Shown here one piece after another: positions 34,393 to 53,614 of a DNA stretch of 64,000 bases. A model generated the notes under the pieces. That model searched no databases and was not told the origin of the DNA. It worked only from the letters and a program-made list of their open reading frames with translations. The translations under genes and the position numbers were made by a program. Location: contig NC_090783.1 of assembly GCF_040054535.1 (NCBI RefSeq), forward strand, positions 6,106,501 to 6,170,500. Reading direction: 5' to 3'. The DNA is from Antennarius striatus. Taxonomy: Eukaryota > Chordata > Actinopteri > Lophiiformes > Antennariidae. Numbering within the stretch: position 1 is the first letter of the stretch; each line of letters begins with the position of its first letter.

Positions 34393-37300
34393 CCTCTCTC
34401 TCTTTCACCCACACGCATCATCATAAACTTCTGAACTGAGCCTTCTTGTCTTGCAGTAGTTTCTCGGGGGCCTCCTCCAGACCACAAACTACTGTCTAAT
34501 CAAGAATATGAACTAATGCTACAATTCTCCAGGTCCCTCTTACATCGATCCAACAGGAAATCAGATTACTCACTGTGACCCATCAAATTTAATTAATTTG
34601 TCTGTTGCTTTTAATTGCTTCTTTCTCAACACTATTTCGAGCAGGGGAATGTCGGGAAAATTGCAAAATGCTACTAAATGATGTTGAAATGCTATGAAAT
34701 TAATACATAGTAGGAGGTGACCCAAATTTGAACTTCCTGCTCTGTAGTAACATTTCAATTCAATTGCTTCGGTATAAAATGTTTTCAGACTTTACTGCCA
34801 GAGAAAAGGAAGTAACAAGGATTAATATCAGGTACTTCAACCTTAATAGCGACAATATTTAGAAATAAAATACATGTAGACAACAAACAGAAAATTAGGA
34901 ACGTAGGGGTGGTGGAGGATGATGCTCTGACATACATCTATTTGAAAAAACTAACATGATTCTTAATACTTTGACGTCCAAATCCTGCTTTCCCCCCTCC
35001 ATCCTAAGACTCCAAGTCAATTCATTTGATACTTTTTAAAAAAGAAAGGAGAAAAGATAACAATGTGGTTGCTTAATGGTTTTTTTTGAAGATATTTTTT
35101 GCACAGAGGAAGAGATTCATTAGATTTAACACAGACATTTTTTTTTTTTAGTAGAATGAAATCACTTTCGGGGTTTGTTTTTTTTAGGGGGGGGGGTAGT
35201 TGCAGAAAAAAATAGAACACTTATCAGTATGTAACCTTAAGAATATATATAATAAAACGTAAATCAGAAATTACAGACTATCATGTGATTAGGATTAATA
35301 TCAATTCAATTTCCTGACATGAACAAGGACATAAAACATTGCAGCTGAAGCAACATGAAAGTGATGAATGAACCTATTTATTAATTAACCATTTGTAACG
35401 TATAGTATTAAAACAGGAATAAAGAGTGTATGATTCGGAAAGTAAAATAACTGAGTTCAGTTTATTTAGAAATTCATCATAAATTTCAGACAAACACTGC
35501 CGGTTTCAAAATGCATTTTATTTTATTCCATAATTGAATCCATGCTTTTGTAGCAAGGAGATGCTAGTTTGGTTCAGTGGTGCAAATATGAATGCTGAGG
35601 CAGATGACAAATTGGTCGGGAGGGGGGGTGATCAATACCACCAGGAACAGATCAGGCATCTGACTGACGTAAATTATATTAGAAACTCAGGCACTGATTC
35701 TTAAACAAAGAAGTGGAGGAAAAAAAACAACTCTGAGGGAGTTTTTCCAGGATGCGTTGGTCTAAATTTATGGACACACTTTCAGAAATGTCAAATAAAT
35801 GTATACATTAAATCTGAAGTTTCTACTGTTCTTATCTTAAAACAAAATAAAGACACAACTGAGTCAAGTTGAGTTTAAGTTGAATTGACACAAAGCAGAG
35901 TTAGAAATTAAAATCCCTACCATAGTGAACGTTCTTCTTTGAGCACTGGAAATATGTGCATGAGGCGTTCACAAGCCAGGTAAAGGTTAGTTGAACACAG
36001 ACCACACATACACACACACACACACACACGTGTAATAATAACTACCCAGACCTGCAGCTCCTCCTCTGGCCAGAGCTCATCACCACTGGCTTTATTTCCT
36101 TTTCAATACCGTCTGCTGGTGATCGTGATCTGATTCGCTGCTCTCCATCAGTTCAGGCATCCTCGCCAGGCCTCTGGTGTTACGCGACAGCGTGGAAGTC
36201 GGTGGCCAGTGGGTGGCCCCCTTGAGATCCAGCCCGGAGGTCAGCCAGTCGCTGTGTCTACCAGGGAGCCCTATGGCGGGTCACCTGCTGCCCACTTTTG
36301 CCTCATTATTTATCTCTCCCTGACAGTTAATTCCTCTTCCTGTCAAAGCCCCTCCCCTTCCATCTCCTCATTTTTTTCCCTCTCTTATGCTTAGTTTGGC
36401 ACCAGTCTTTGGATCCTTTTGCCAGTACCGGCTACCTTGGCCAAGACGTGCTGAGTTGACCCCTTTGCATCACCCCCGTCTAGGTCATATCCAGGGGATG
36501 CGTAACACCGGAGACTGGGCCATGGGCCCATAAGTGAGAGTCCACAGTGTGTGAGTTACTTTGGCCGGCTGTGAGGACTCCTCTCAGCGGTCCACTATAG
36601 GAGCAATTACTTTCCCAAGTTGGACTTGGAATCGGAACCTCCTGACCCCTCAAATCTCTCCGGACTGACCAGGAGGCAGCGCCTCCCCTTCGTTAGGGGA
36701 GCAGCTTATGGACGGGAAGCCTCAAAAACAGACAAGGTGAAGGCCCTCCTTCGGCCGGTGATAAATTGGCTTGCCTCACAGACTGGGCAGTGGGGTGGGG
36801 TGGAGAATGACACTCAGAGGACATGAAGGGGATGAGGAAGTCACAAATACAGTGCAGGAGCAAAGGGAATTTGTAGATAAAAATATCATAAGTTAAAGGA
36901 ACGGATGAAATGCTTTTGTACCCCGTAGCAGTTTGGCCTCTCTTTTAGATGAATCAAGGACAACGCCAAAAAGGTCCACTCAAGTAGTTGGTCCTGCCAT
37001 CAATGCACCACACGGTGATCACAGGAAAATAATTGCTCTCATCTTTGCTCGATTGCTTAGACACAATTTTCCCAAAGCCGGTTATGAGTTTTTGTACCTT
37101 CCACCACCTCCCAGTGATCACAGCCAGCGCGAGGCGACGCAGTCAGGAGCAGAGGAGCAACGCGAACATGTAATTAGCAAGTAGTTTCATATAAGTGCAC
37201 TTTGATTTATAATTCAGCGTAGCGAGAACGCCTGCTAACCCAAGGCTAGTGCTCTTCTGAATTAGCCCTGCGACTGGGAGAGGCTGCAGCAGGGGTGGGG

Positions 37301-38597
37301 TTTGGGGGGGGGGGGCTGGCTAATTTGTGTTCTGTTTGAGGTGGGCTTTAAAAGGAAAGGAGACGTGAGTTCCATACCTACACCTGGTATCATAGAATAT
37401 GGCATAAAGGTTTGAGGATCATGTTTTGTAGGCATCTCTCTCTCTCTCTCTCTCTGACACGATACAAATGTGACCCAGCAGCAGTGATCTTAGATTTCTC
37501 ACTGATAATCCACAAATGCTCAGGAGAAACTTGTGTGTGTGAACTTATTTTTCATGGAAAATTGATCATTATTCCCTCTTTAGCTGCAACTTTTATAAGC
37601 AAAGCTTTCCTGCCAACAGTGGCCTAATTTTTCCTCAGCTCTGCTCGGTACATGCTGGATTCTCTTCGTGTTCCCATGGGTCCAATGATCCCTCGATCAT
37701 CCTATATTCTGACGCCCTCATAAAGCTAATGTGCTGATTTTACGTTTTCAACCTGCCATGATCCCTTCCAATCCCCTCTGTTCCCTCCAGTTCCGCTTTC
37801 ACACTCAAGTGAGGATCCGCTACTGCTTTGATCACAGTCCCCCGTTAAAGGTTTAAAACGTCTCAATTCCTGACGATTGTTGGGGCCTCTGTGGTTTACT
37901 TTAAGCATTTCCCTATGCCCCCTGTCCAAATTCACAACTCCTAAATGAGGTACCCTCTCTCCCAGCTTCCCATCGCAGCGCTGCTTTCAAGTTCCCCCGA
38001 TTGGGTGCCGCAACTGTAAGCCCTAGATTTTGTCTCCTCCATCTTTGTCAAGCCCATTTGCCAAATACAAAAAAGACCCAATAAGCTGGGTCTTCATTGC
38101 TGCTCTCCAAAGTAATCCCCCGATCTCCCACTTGCTCAAAAATCAATGCAAAGGTTGAGATGAGGTGAAACTCCCTTCTTAACTCATCGGGCTGGGAAGT
38201 GATAAAGTCTTAGAATCACTTATTTTTTGTAGTCATTGTGGCTCCATGATGAAACTAATTGTCCTATTTCATGGAGCTGACTGGCTTTTCCAAATGTCCT
38301 TTACCGACAAACTGAGAAGCAGTGAAACCAAATGAAAGTTGCTCTTAAAGTTGAGTAAGTTAATATAAATTGAGGTCTGCCGCCTCATGCAGCGAAGGCA
38401 TTGGCTTCTGTCAGCTTGTTTGCTGAAACTGATTCCCAAAATTCACGTGCAGACTTTTGTTAAATCAACATAGAACTATAACCCACAGGTAAACTGAACA
38501 GACACGTGAGTGGTAATTCCTGTGAGGTTTGCCCTTTTTTATTTCATACGAGCCACTTAGTTAATTAACATGTGTATTACCTGTATTATGAAATAAG
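34391..38597. other. intergenic, no gene recognised
   Basis: No recognisable exon. Two blocks stand out by composition: a GC-rich one at about 36,060-36,830 and a balanced one at about 36,930-37,270 that includes AATTAGC. A short TC repeat lies at about 37,434-37,455 and a G-run near 37,304-37,315. The translated frames have no family resemblance. Confidence 0.4.
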
Positions 38598-40270
38598 ATT
38601 TATTTATTCATTTATTTAGTTTATTTTCTTCAGACACGTTAATATAGCAGACTTCACACCTTCATCATATTTACAACATCAACAACAACATCCGAAAAAA
38701 CAGGGCAGACGGATAGAAGCCAATAGGCTTGTGAAATTCCCCCAGAATCATCTCTCTCATTAGAATATGTAATCAACAAACTCAGACATTAAATGTTTTC
38801 AACCAGCTCATACATTGAATTTTGACAGACGTTCATACCCTTATCCACTTCCAGACATTAGCCTTTTTCCCTAGAGTATTACCATGTTTACATTCTTCCT
38901 AGGAACACAAGGTTTGTTAACATCGTGGATAGTCAAAACTAGAAGTTGATCTTGCCAGTGTTCTCCACAAGAATATAATGATCACCTTCACCTCTTTCAG
39001 CAGACAGTGTTCATACAAGAATTAACCAGTTTGTTGCAGACACTTTAACAGTTTTACATGGTATTATATTCTGAAAATATATCAGTACGCTCTTTAAAGT
39101 CTCAAAGTTAATGTTATCCCATGTTATCACAAATACATATTTTGTTTTGTTGTTTTGTTGTTGTTGGGGGTTTTTTTTGGGGGGGGGGGAGTTTGTTCAT
39201 TAGTCCATGTTTCTGACATCAATGATGTTGATTTTTTTCAACTGTTCCATGAAATACTTGACGTGTCCAAAATCGTAGAGCTCCCAATATTGAAGTGACT
39301 CTGTTGTACTGATCTTTGGTGTAGTAACAATTCTTGTCCGTCTTTATTGCTCATATTTCACCAACTCCTCTGCACGACTGATCACCATTGTTTTCATCTG
39401 GTCCGGAGAAAGCCCCTTTGTTTTGATGAAGATCCTGCAGTTGTTTGTCCAGGTGTTGTCGATCAGCCCATTCTTCTTCAGTTGTCGAGCTTTTTTTAGC
39501 GATATCAGCATTCTTTTTAGTGAGATTTTCATTAATGTAGACATTTTTTCCTTTCAGTTTGAAGCCTTGTTTCAGAAGAGCTATCTTGTGTTTATGATTG
39601 TTTAATTTTATCAGCACTGCAGGTGGTCTCCCACCTCCAGATGGTAATGGATAACATGTCTCAATCTGGTCCAGATCTATAGGTATCTCCAGATCCCTCA
39701 GTTGAGAACTCACTTGTTGCTCCAGAGATTCGATGTCAGCACTAGCCACAGCATTTCTGTAATTCCTCGGCTTAATTTTGATTCCAGTGATGATCACATC
39801 ATTTATGCGAATGCATTGTTCCAAATCATCCATTCTTTGATGTCCCTGTTCCAAGACAACAATTCTTCGGTCTTTTTCATCCATGTCTTTCTGCATTTTC
39901 TTCATTTTGACCCTAATTTCTTCCAAGGCGTCTAGCACCGGTTTTAGCTTTTCTTCCAACTTTTTATCGAAGTCCCTCCTTAACTTATCAAAGTTGCTCT
40001 TTAACTCACTCTTTAATTCTTTCATAGAGACCATCTGGTCTTTAGTATCCTCTGATTTTCCTTTTCCTTTCAGCATTTTCCGGAGAATAAGTGAGAGTCA
40101 GTCTGACGTTCTATTTATGGTCCTGTCTCAACCAATCCCTTTCAGTCCCATACCATGTCTAATAATGATGCTCCACTGAATTCATCCCTCTAACATGTGT
40201 AGGAAGCATATGAAAACTTTCATCGTAAGGCCTTCGCCTTCTTATTTTGGAAGGGGGGTATGTGCAAAGA
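38598..40270 (-). mobile_element. degenerate non-LTR retrotransposon (LINE), ORF1 plus 3' end
   Basis: Read on the minus strand, an ORF1-type frame (40,076 to about 39,200) is followed by a 3' tail that ends in AAATAAATGAATAAATA-like sequence near 38,598. The tail from about 39,000 to 38,640 matches, in inverse orientation, the sequence at 59,920-60,275, showing it is dispersed. No endonuclease or reverse transcriptase (ORF2) separates ORF1 from the tail, so this copy is internally deleted or belongs to a non-autonomous family. The family cannot be fixed by eye (L1-like or L2/CR1-like). The 5' limit is approximate. Confidence 0.75.
39200..40076 (-). pseudogene. broken LINE ORF1 (coiled coil, RNA-binding type)
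   Basis: In functional elements ORF1 proteins are trimeric RNA-binding chaperones of the retrotransposon particle. The first about 70 residues here are a Lys/Glu-rich coiled coil (LEEKLKPVLDALEEI, DEKDRRIVVLEQ). A central segment with INDVIITGI and RPPAVLIKLNNHKHKIALL resembles the RRM-like domain. The C-terminal domain (RQLKKNGLIDNTW, CRIFIKTKG) is reached only in another frame. The shift falls at a run of seven A residues (plus-strand T run 39,491-39,497), best explained by a one-base insertion. After EELVKYEQ an in-frame TAA (39,344-39,346) interrupts a frame that then stays open to 39,200. Two lesions mean it cannot make a full protein. Confidence 0.75.
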
Positions 40271-42020
40271 ATGGCAATGATATCAATGATGGTAAAACAC
40301 GTGATCAAGTTTATAGATGTAGAAGTGAAAGCATCAAAGACTGTGTCGGTTGTCGGAAGTCATTGTTGAGAGGAAATACCGATACGGATTTGAAGACTTT
40401 GATTTCAGTTCAACACGAATGAAACTGTTGCGGATGTCAGCTTTCATTTAAGAGCCAGCTGTGCTTCAGCTAAAGTTCAAACCGCCACGTCTGCATCGGC
40501 GAGGTCTGGCTGGAGGAGCAGGCCGGTGCTGGGACGGCGCTACATCTGCCAGCTAGCTTTTCTAATGTCAGCCTGATGAAGGCTCCGAACCAGTGGGGTG
40601 GGATGTTCCTCTACAACCCTCTGCCCTACGGTGGACTGTCATAATTAATATGTTGTTGTATCAAAGTTGAAGCATTTGCCTCCAGAATGTCCCGTGCCCG
40701 GCCCCCTTATTGAAGACCTGACCTCCAAGCAGCTGAAGGTTGCGCTACAAACTTGGCACGTCCCCGAGTGAAAACATCTGCTTTCCTCGCAGGCGTGACT
40801 GCCACAGCCCCCGGGCCCCGGCTGCCTCCTGCAGCTCAGAGCGAGAGCCCTTCCCCTGTCCTCACACGCTGACCCCCACATTTATAACCCCCCCTGCCAC
40901 GGCTGAGAACCCCTCAAGCCTTGGGTCCGGGTCTGGACCTCTCCATCACGTCCTTCTCTCCCCACTTGCGTGTAGCAACGTGCCAGTGTGGTCGCTCGAC
41001 TGCTGAGAGGACTGCTCCTGTCTTGTTATCCCCACATCACACCCTGTCGAGAGGTAAGGAGGAGACGGAGGGGGAGAGGGGAGAGGAGGCATCTGCCCCT
41101 CGTTCAAAAAAAGTGGCGACTCTTGGAACGCTGACAGAAGCATCTGTCATCCTCTGCCTTCACACACTCACCTGCTGTCTGAGGGCCTGACTCCTTCTAT
41201 CTTCCTGCACCTCCTTCTCTCCATGCTCCCGCTCCTCTGATTTTCCCCTGTGATGGTGTGAAGCTCTTTAGAAAGCCTTCATTGTCAGCGGATGGAAGCA
41301 AATGTGTCCATTTCCATTAAACACAACTGTTTCGGTTTTATTTCTCACCTTTTTCTTTTCTCTTTTCCTCTTTGACGATAAATAAAACGGCCTCTATGCA
41401 GATATGCGTGAGATCGCACTTTTCCAAGTCCTTGCCAAATAAGGCATTATTTATCAACTAATATGGCGATGGCGTTAATGGATGTGCTGACCTGTCTTTT
41501 GCGACTACTTTATCATTCTCCAGTGGCACCCCCGTCCATTCCCCAACACGCTGAGGGTTTGCCAGCAGTAAAGGGGAAAGATGCCAATCCGATGTGTATG
41601 ACACACACACACACACATGAAAAACACACACAAGCTCAAGGACACCATCACTCATTCAAGTGCAGAAAAGGTGCCCTTTCGATGGTACCAGAAAGTAGTG
41701 TGAAAAACCCCAAATCCACCGGTTTAGATGGAATTTGATGTAGAAAAATTGGAATATCTGAAAAATGCTCAGATCATATTTCATAGTTTTCTTGATGTAA
41801 TTATTTTTGAAAATTTACATTGCTTTTCCTATTTATCTGTAAGTATTTTACCATTCTACTCTAAAACAATAAACCAGCTGCAAAATACTTTGTGACTTCA
41901 GCTTCCAAATGAAAGTGGTGCCGTAAAAAAGGGATCATTTCCATTTAATATTCAATAGATGTATGAAGTGGCCTGAACTGGAAACGCTCAAGCAAAAAGC
42001 ATCACCTAATAAATAATACA
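40271..42020. other. intergenic, no gene recognised
   Basis: It includes a GC-rich block (about 40,480-41,060) with several open frames but no domain and no convincing exon borders, then AT-rich sequence. A short CA patch lies near 41,601-41,632. Part of the left end may still belong to the 5' region of the LINE. Confidence 0.4.
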
Positions 42021-42510
42021 GTCAGAGACTGCAACATCCCGCGACAATTTTGCCCCCGAAAAATAGTAAGTTGACATTGACCTAATTTTCCCAAGGTGAA
42101 GGTCATCATCACATTTTTGTGCCTCTGGCTTCCTGAAAATGTTTCTTTTTGTTTTGCGATTATATCTCATGAGGTTTCAGAGATGTGTACCTACAAAGGT
42201 ATAAAAGTAAAAACTTGACCGTGACCTATTTTCAAGGTCAAGGTTGTTATGTTATTTTCATCCCCTTGCCTCTTTGAATATAACGCTGTTTGTTTCTTCT
42301 TTCTATCTTATCCGGTTCCTGAGATATGTGCAAAAAATTGTACAAAAGTTGAAATTTGACCTTGGGATAATTTTCTCAAGGTCAAGGTCATCATCTCATT
42401 TTCATCCCCTTTGCTGCCCGAGTAACGTGCTTTTTCTTTCATCTTTGTATCTGCATCAGCTGATGAACCAGCAACTCTTTCTGCCTGTGATCTCTACTAA
42501 ATGTTGCTGA
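42021..42510 (+). repeat. dispersed repeat with AAGGTCA inverted repeats, copy A
   Basis: It starts with GTCAGAGACTGCAACATCCC, shared with copy B at 46,043. Three diverged units of about 120-140 bases follow. Each carries a TGACC-type arm, a short A/T spacer and an AAGGTCA-type arm, followed by CATTTTCATCCCCTTTGCTG-like sequence. The third unit (GTACAAAAGTTGAAATTTGA onward) is nearly identical to parts of copies B and C. No coding capacity is visible. The family is not one I can name. Confidence 0.8.
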
Positions 42511-43400
<890 letters not shown>

Positions 43401-45389
43401 AAATGCTCCAAAGATGAGAGGCAGCTTAACAAATGAGCTGGGAAGGATAACAGGATTTTGTGGCCCTCTGAGAGTGTTTTGGGATGCTCTGCCAACACCT
43501 CATCTTCCGTGGTGAAGGATACACACTCACATCCACAGGCACACACACTGTCATTTCTCTATAGCTCCATCACTGGCCTCTGTTCCAGCAGTATGTTTGA
43601 GTAGGAACCCCACTAAGCTGGCTGGGGTCCAACACTGAAGGTCTCTCACCTCACGGGCGCGGCAGGGGGCCTGGTAGCACCTGTGAGTTATTCTTGGGCA
43701 TGGACCTGGGTTCCACCTTACTTGTCTCCTTTTGTTTTATCCATTTTCCTCTCCTCTCTTCTCCCTCAGCCCCCTCTCTGGGACTCTGTGGCAGATGAGT
43801 CTGTCCTTCAACTATCAGTGTCTTCCATTGTCTTTAACACACAGGGTAGACTTGACTACATGAAAGTTTGCTTGCTCATCTGTGTGGCCACAAATGTTGA
43901 GGTCACCTTCATGCACCTCCACCATCTGTACTTTTTTATGAGAATAAAGGACCTCAGAACCAGGTGGTTTACTTAAGGAAATATTTGTCTTTTAAATTAT
44001 TTCTTGTATTAACAGCTGTGAAGAGAACGTTTTGGTGTAGAGCTTGAAACTGAAACAATTAGATGATTAATTGATGAGATGACATACTATAAATAATAAT
44101 GAACGGCTTATTTAATTTCAACTGTCTACTTCCAGTTTTTCCAGTGTGCAGTTTTGCTGGTTTCGAGCATTATAAGCCACTGAAAATTAAATTTCTTCAG
44201 TTTTAGGTGAGGTTCAGATTGTTGTTAATATGCATAAATGGCAATGTGCTTTTCAATAGAAATAAAAAATAAATACATTTTTAATCGAGGAAATAATTGA
44301 GCAATCAAACGTTAACTACAATAATACTCATTTCAAGTCTACAAATTAACAGATAAGACAGCATCAATAAATCCAAATACTTGATGAGAAACAATGATGA
44401 CAGATCCTTAGGAGGGCTGACGCTAAATACCCTATTTTTTTATTAAATAAAATCCAGATAAAGCAGGTTGCAGTTATCTTTGTGGAAGATACATCAAACA
44501 AAACTAGACAGCAATCCATCACTTTTGCTGAAATTCCATGTGTTATGTCTCATCCTGCCACTAGAGGTCACTGGATAACCAGTTTAAGCACGGTGAAAAA
44601 AAGTCCATACTGTATTTTATACATGTGTTTGTCAATGCTACAACGTTGCAGACCAGTTATGACGCGCTAATCATGAGCAATATATTCTAATTTCATAAAT
44701 GGACACGATTTATTTAAATTGAATTTGGGATTATAGTGTAACATCGCCAGCGAAGAAGATGTATTTCCGTGACAAGGATGTGCGTGATGTTCATAGTGTT
44801 TCAGAAAAGGACCAACATCGGTCCAGATATAAACCTGCATGCTTATGAGAACCGGATCCTACATCGGCCTCAGCATCAGCACCAAACCGATGAGAGGTGC
44901 AGCTGCAGACGTCCCACTCTGATCCCATTTTTAGGTGTGGAGGGTCTACGAGTTCCACACTGATAGAATATCCACGGACAGAATATCAAAATTCGGATTC
45001 CACGAGTCACATATTTTATAAAGAGAGTGTTACTGGAGGATTCATTCAACTAATGTATGAAACAAACACTGAAAAAATTGTTATTCTGAATGGTAAACAA
45101 TATGACGAGAGCGCATGCGCAGAAGTCGACGCCCACTCATTCCGGAGAAGTCATCAGACAGAAAGTCTTGACGATCTTTGTAACAACCTGATGCTCTGCA
45201 TGGTTCATTTTACAAACGCTTACTTTTACTAAATACTATTTTCCGGTTAGTGTTTGGCATAGCTATGAATGGTACTTGAACTTTGAAAAAAAAAAAAAAA
45301 CATGTAAAATATAGTCCAGTGTTCGACACGTTTAATTCTATCCTTTGATATTAAAAACACAACCCATGGAATAATATGTTGTTAAAATG
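43401..45389. other. intergenic, nothing firm recognised
   Basis: No recognisable exon. The open frame at 44,897-45,232 (+, 111 aa) lacks a domain. A CTCF-like 14-mer lies at 44,558-44,571. Poly-A occurs near 45,286-45,300, shortly before the psip1 promoter. Confidence 0.4.
44558..44571 (+). promoter_or_regulatory. weak CTCF-like motif
   Basis: CCACTAGAGGTCAC differs at one position from the CTCF core consensus CCASYAGRKGGCRS. It is about 0.9 kb upstream of the psip1 promoter. Low specificity. Confidence 0.2.
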
Positions 45390-45568
45390 AACTCCCCCGT
45401 CGTTGCGTGAAGTGGTACATTCTGTTGACGTCCTGCGCGGGAGCGGAAAACGTGCATCCGACTCTGAAGGAAAGGACCGCCGTGTGTTCGTATTTGGAAC
45501 AATAATACAACGATAACACCGAGTCGTCGGTGCCGTTCGGCCTTGTTCTACCCGTTCTCTAGCAGGAG
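45390..45568 (+). promoter_or_regulatory. psip1: psip1 promoter and 5' UTR exon 1
   Basis: The block just upstream of the first coding exon is locally CpG-rich (GCGCGGGAGCGG, GACCGCCGTG, GAGTCGTCGG), unlike the AT-rich flank, and shows no TATA box at a sensible place. A CRE-like TTGACGTCC lies near 45,424. A good donor (AGCAGGAG then gtgagag) ends a likely untranslated exon at 45,568. The next acceptor (tctttttcag, ending 45,916) opens the ATG exon. The transcription start is not determined. Confidence 0.55.
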
Positions 45569-45899
45569 GTGAGAGAAGCGAGTGGTCGCGGCTTCGCTCG
45601 TATTAAACAGCTACAGTCTAGCTAGCATGACTGTCAGGTAATTAGACGTCCTGCTAACAGGTTTGTTAACTAGCTATCAGCGACCCCCGTTATTATTGTA
45701 GTTAACTGGTTACTAGTCCACGTGGGTGTGGGTGTGGAGCTGGGTTGCTTTGTCAGGCCGATCGTGAGTCACGTTTGAATGAACCGTGGATGTTAACTTC
45801 AGGGGGGAGGGACACCGACACGTCCGTCTGTCTAGATGATGAACTCGATCGTTTGACGCGGTGGCAGGATGTGTGTATAAATGGTCGTTATTATTTTGA

Positions 45900-52481
<6,582 letters not shown>

Positions 52482-52893
52482 GAGTCCCAGCCGGAAGAAG
52501 AGACGATGTCTGCTGCTGTTCTCACACCTTTGTCCAACCCTGACTGACGAGTTCTCTCCAATCATTCCTTTATGTCTGGTAGCAATTAGAAGTTTGTCAT
52601 TTGCTCAAGTTTCCATACGCAGGACCCTCCCCCTACTGATAACATGACTGCATATTTTATTTTTTTACTCTTAAAACTTCATCTTCAGGACTGCTTTGTC
52701 TCACAATTATGTCTCCACTACAAAAAGGCCAAGAATTGACAAATCTGGCTCACTGAATATAGGTGTTACACTTTTTTTTTTAATTAGTACTTTGCTCATA
52801 CGTTTCTTCGGATGTGCAGTGATTTAGTTCTGGTTTGTGTTTATCACACTTCTGTAGAAGTTTGTTCACCCAGAGGAAAATCTAAGGATTAAT

Positions 52894-52981
52894 AATAAAC
52901 CATCTGTTTTAAAGTCCTTTTTAACATAGATGTAAATAAGAGTATTTTTGTGCCTGTGATGACATGTTTCAGAATAATAAA
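52894..52981 (+). terminator. psip1: psip1 poly(A) signals
   Basis: Two AATAAA hexamers, at 52,894-52,899 and 52,976-52,981, lie about 415 and 495 bases after the psip1 stop. Both are upstream of the convergent snapc3 3' end. Either could serve. Confidence 0.55.
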
Positions 52982-53457
52982 GTAGTACATAGACCAAAGT
53001 CATTCTTTTGTGTCTGTACGTGTTTATATTTTCATTCTTTAAATGCTAATTTTAAAGGTTATTACTGGTACTTCCATTAAAGAAGTTATGTCATCAGTTC
53101 GGCTTGATTGATCGCTGGATTATGCCAAAACTAGACTTCTGAACAAAATTCCTCAATCAGTCCTACTCACCAAAATGTACTCACCTCTTGGGTATTATAT
53201 TATAAGGTCTATCCTTGGTGAAAAGTTATGCAAACCCATCCAATAGTTTTTTGCCATAAGTCTCAGAATTGAATTTTTCCCCCTGTACTGTATAATATTT
53301 GAATTTTTATTTTATTTTATCTTTTTTTGAGGTCCACTGAAGGTTCTGAACTACTTCACTGAAATCAGATCAGGAACATTAAATCATTTTGTTGCATTTT
53401 ACCTTTTAGAAAATGAATAAGACGATACAGGGAAGTTAAATTATTTCCCATTACACA

Positions 53458-53463
53458 TTTATT
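53458..53463 (-). terminator. snapc3: snapc3 poly(A) signal
   Basis: TTTATT on the plus strand is AATAAA on the minus strand, about 150 bases past the snapc3 stop. About 480 bases separate it from the nearest psip1 poly(A) signal, so the two transcripts need not overlap. Confidence 0.6.
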
Positions 53464-53614
53464 TCAAACAAAAGGATTAAACCAGAACAACTTCAAGAAA
53501 GATTGTAAGTAAAATGTTTCTCAAATGTAGAACATTTCTTACTGAAATATAAAACTTCACTGTATTATACAGCACTGAAATCTTCCAACTCAGCAGCTCA
53601 CTGAACAAGAAGCA

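Noticed and set aside
39351..40076. 241-residue coiled-coil protein as a ccdc171 exon
   Set aside because: The coiled coil is followed by an RRM-like and C-terminal domain typical of LINE ORF1, and the 3' flank is dispersed elsewhere in the window.
44897..45232. 111-codon frame just upstream of psip1
   Set aside because: No domain, no splice support, and composition unlike psip1 exons; probably chance or old repeat.
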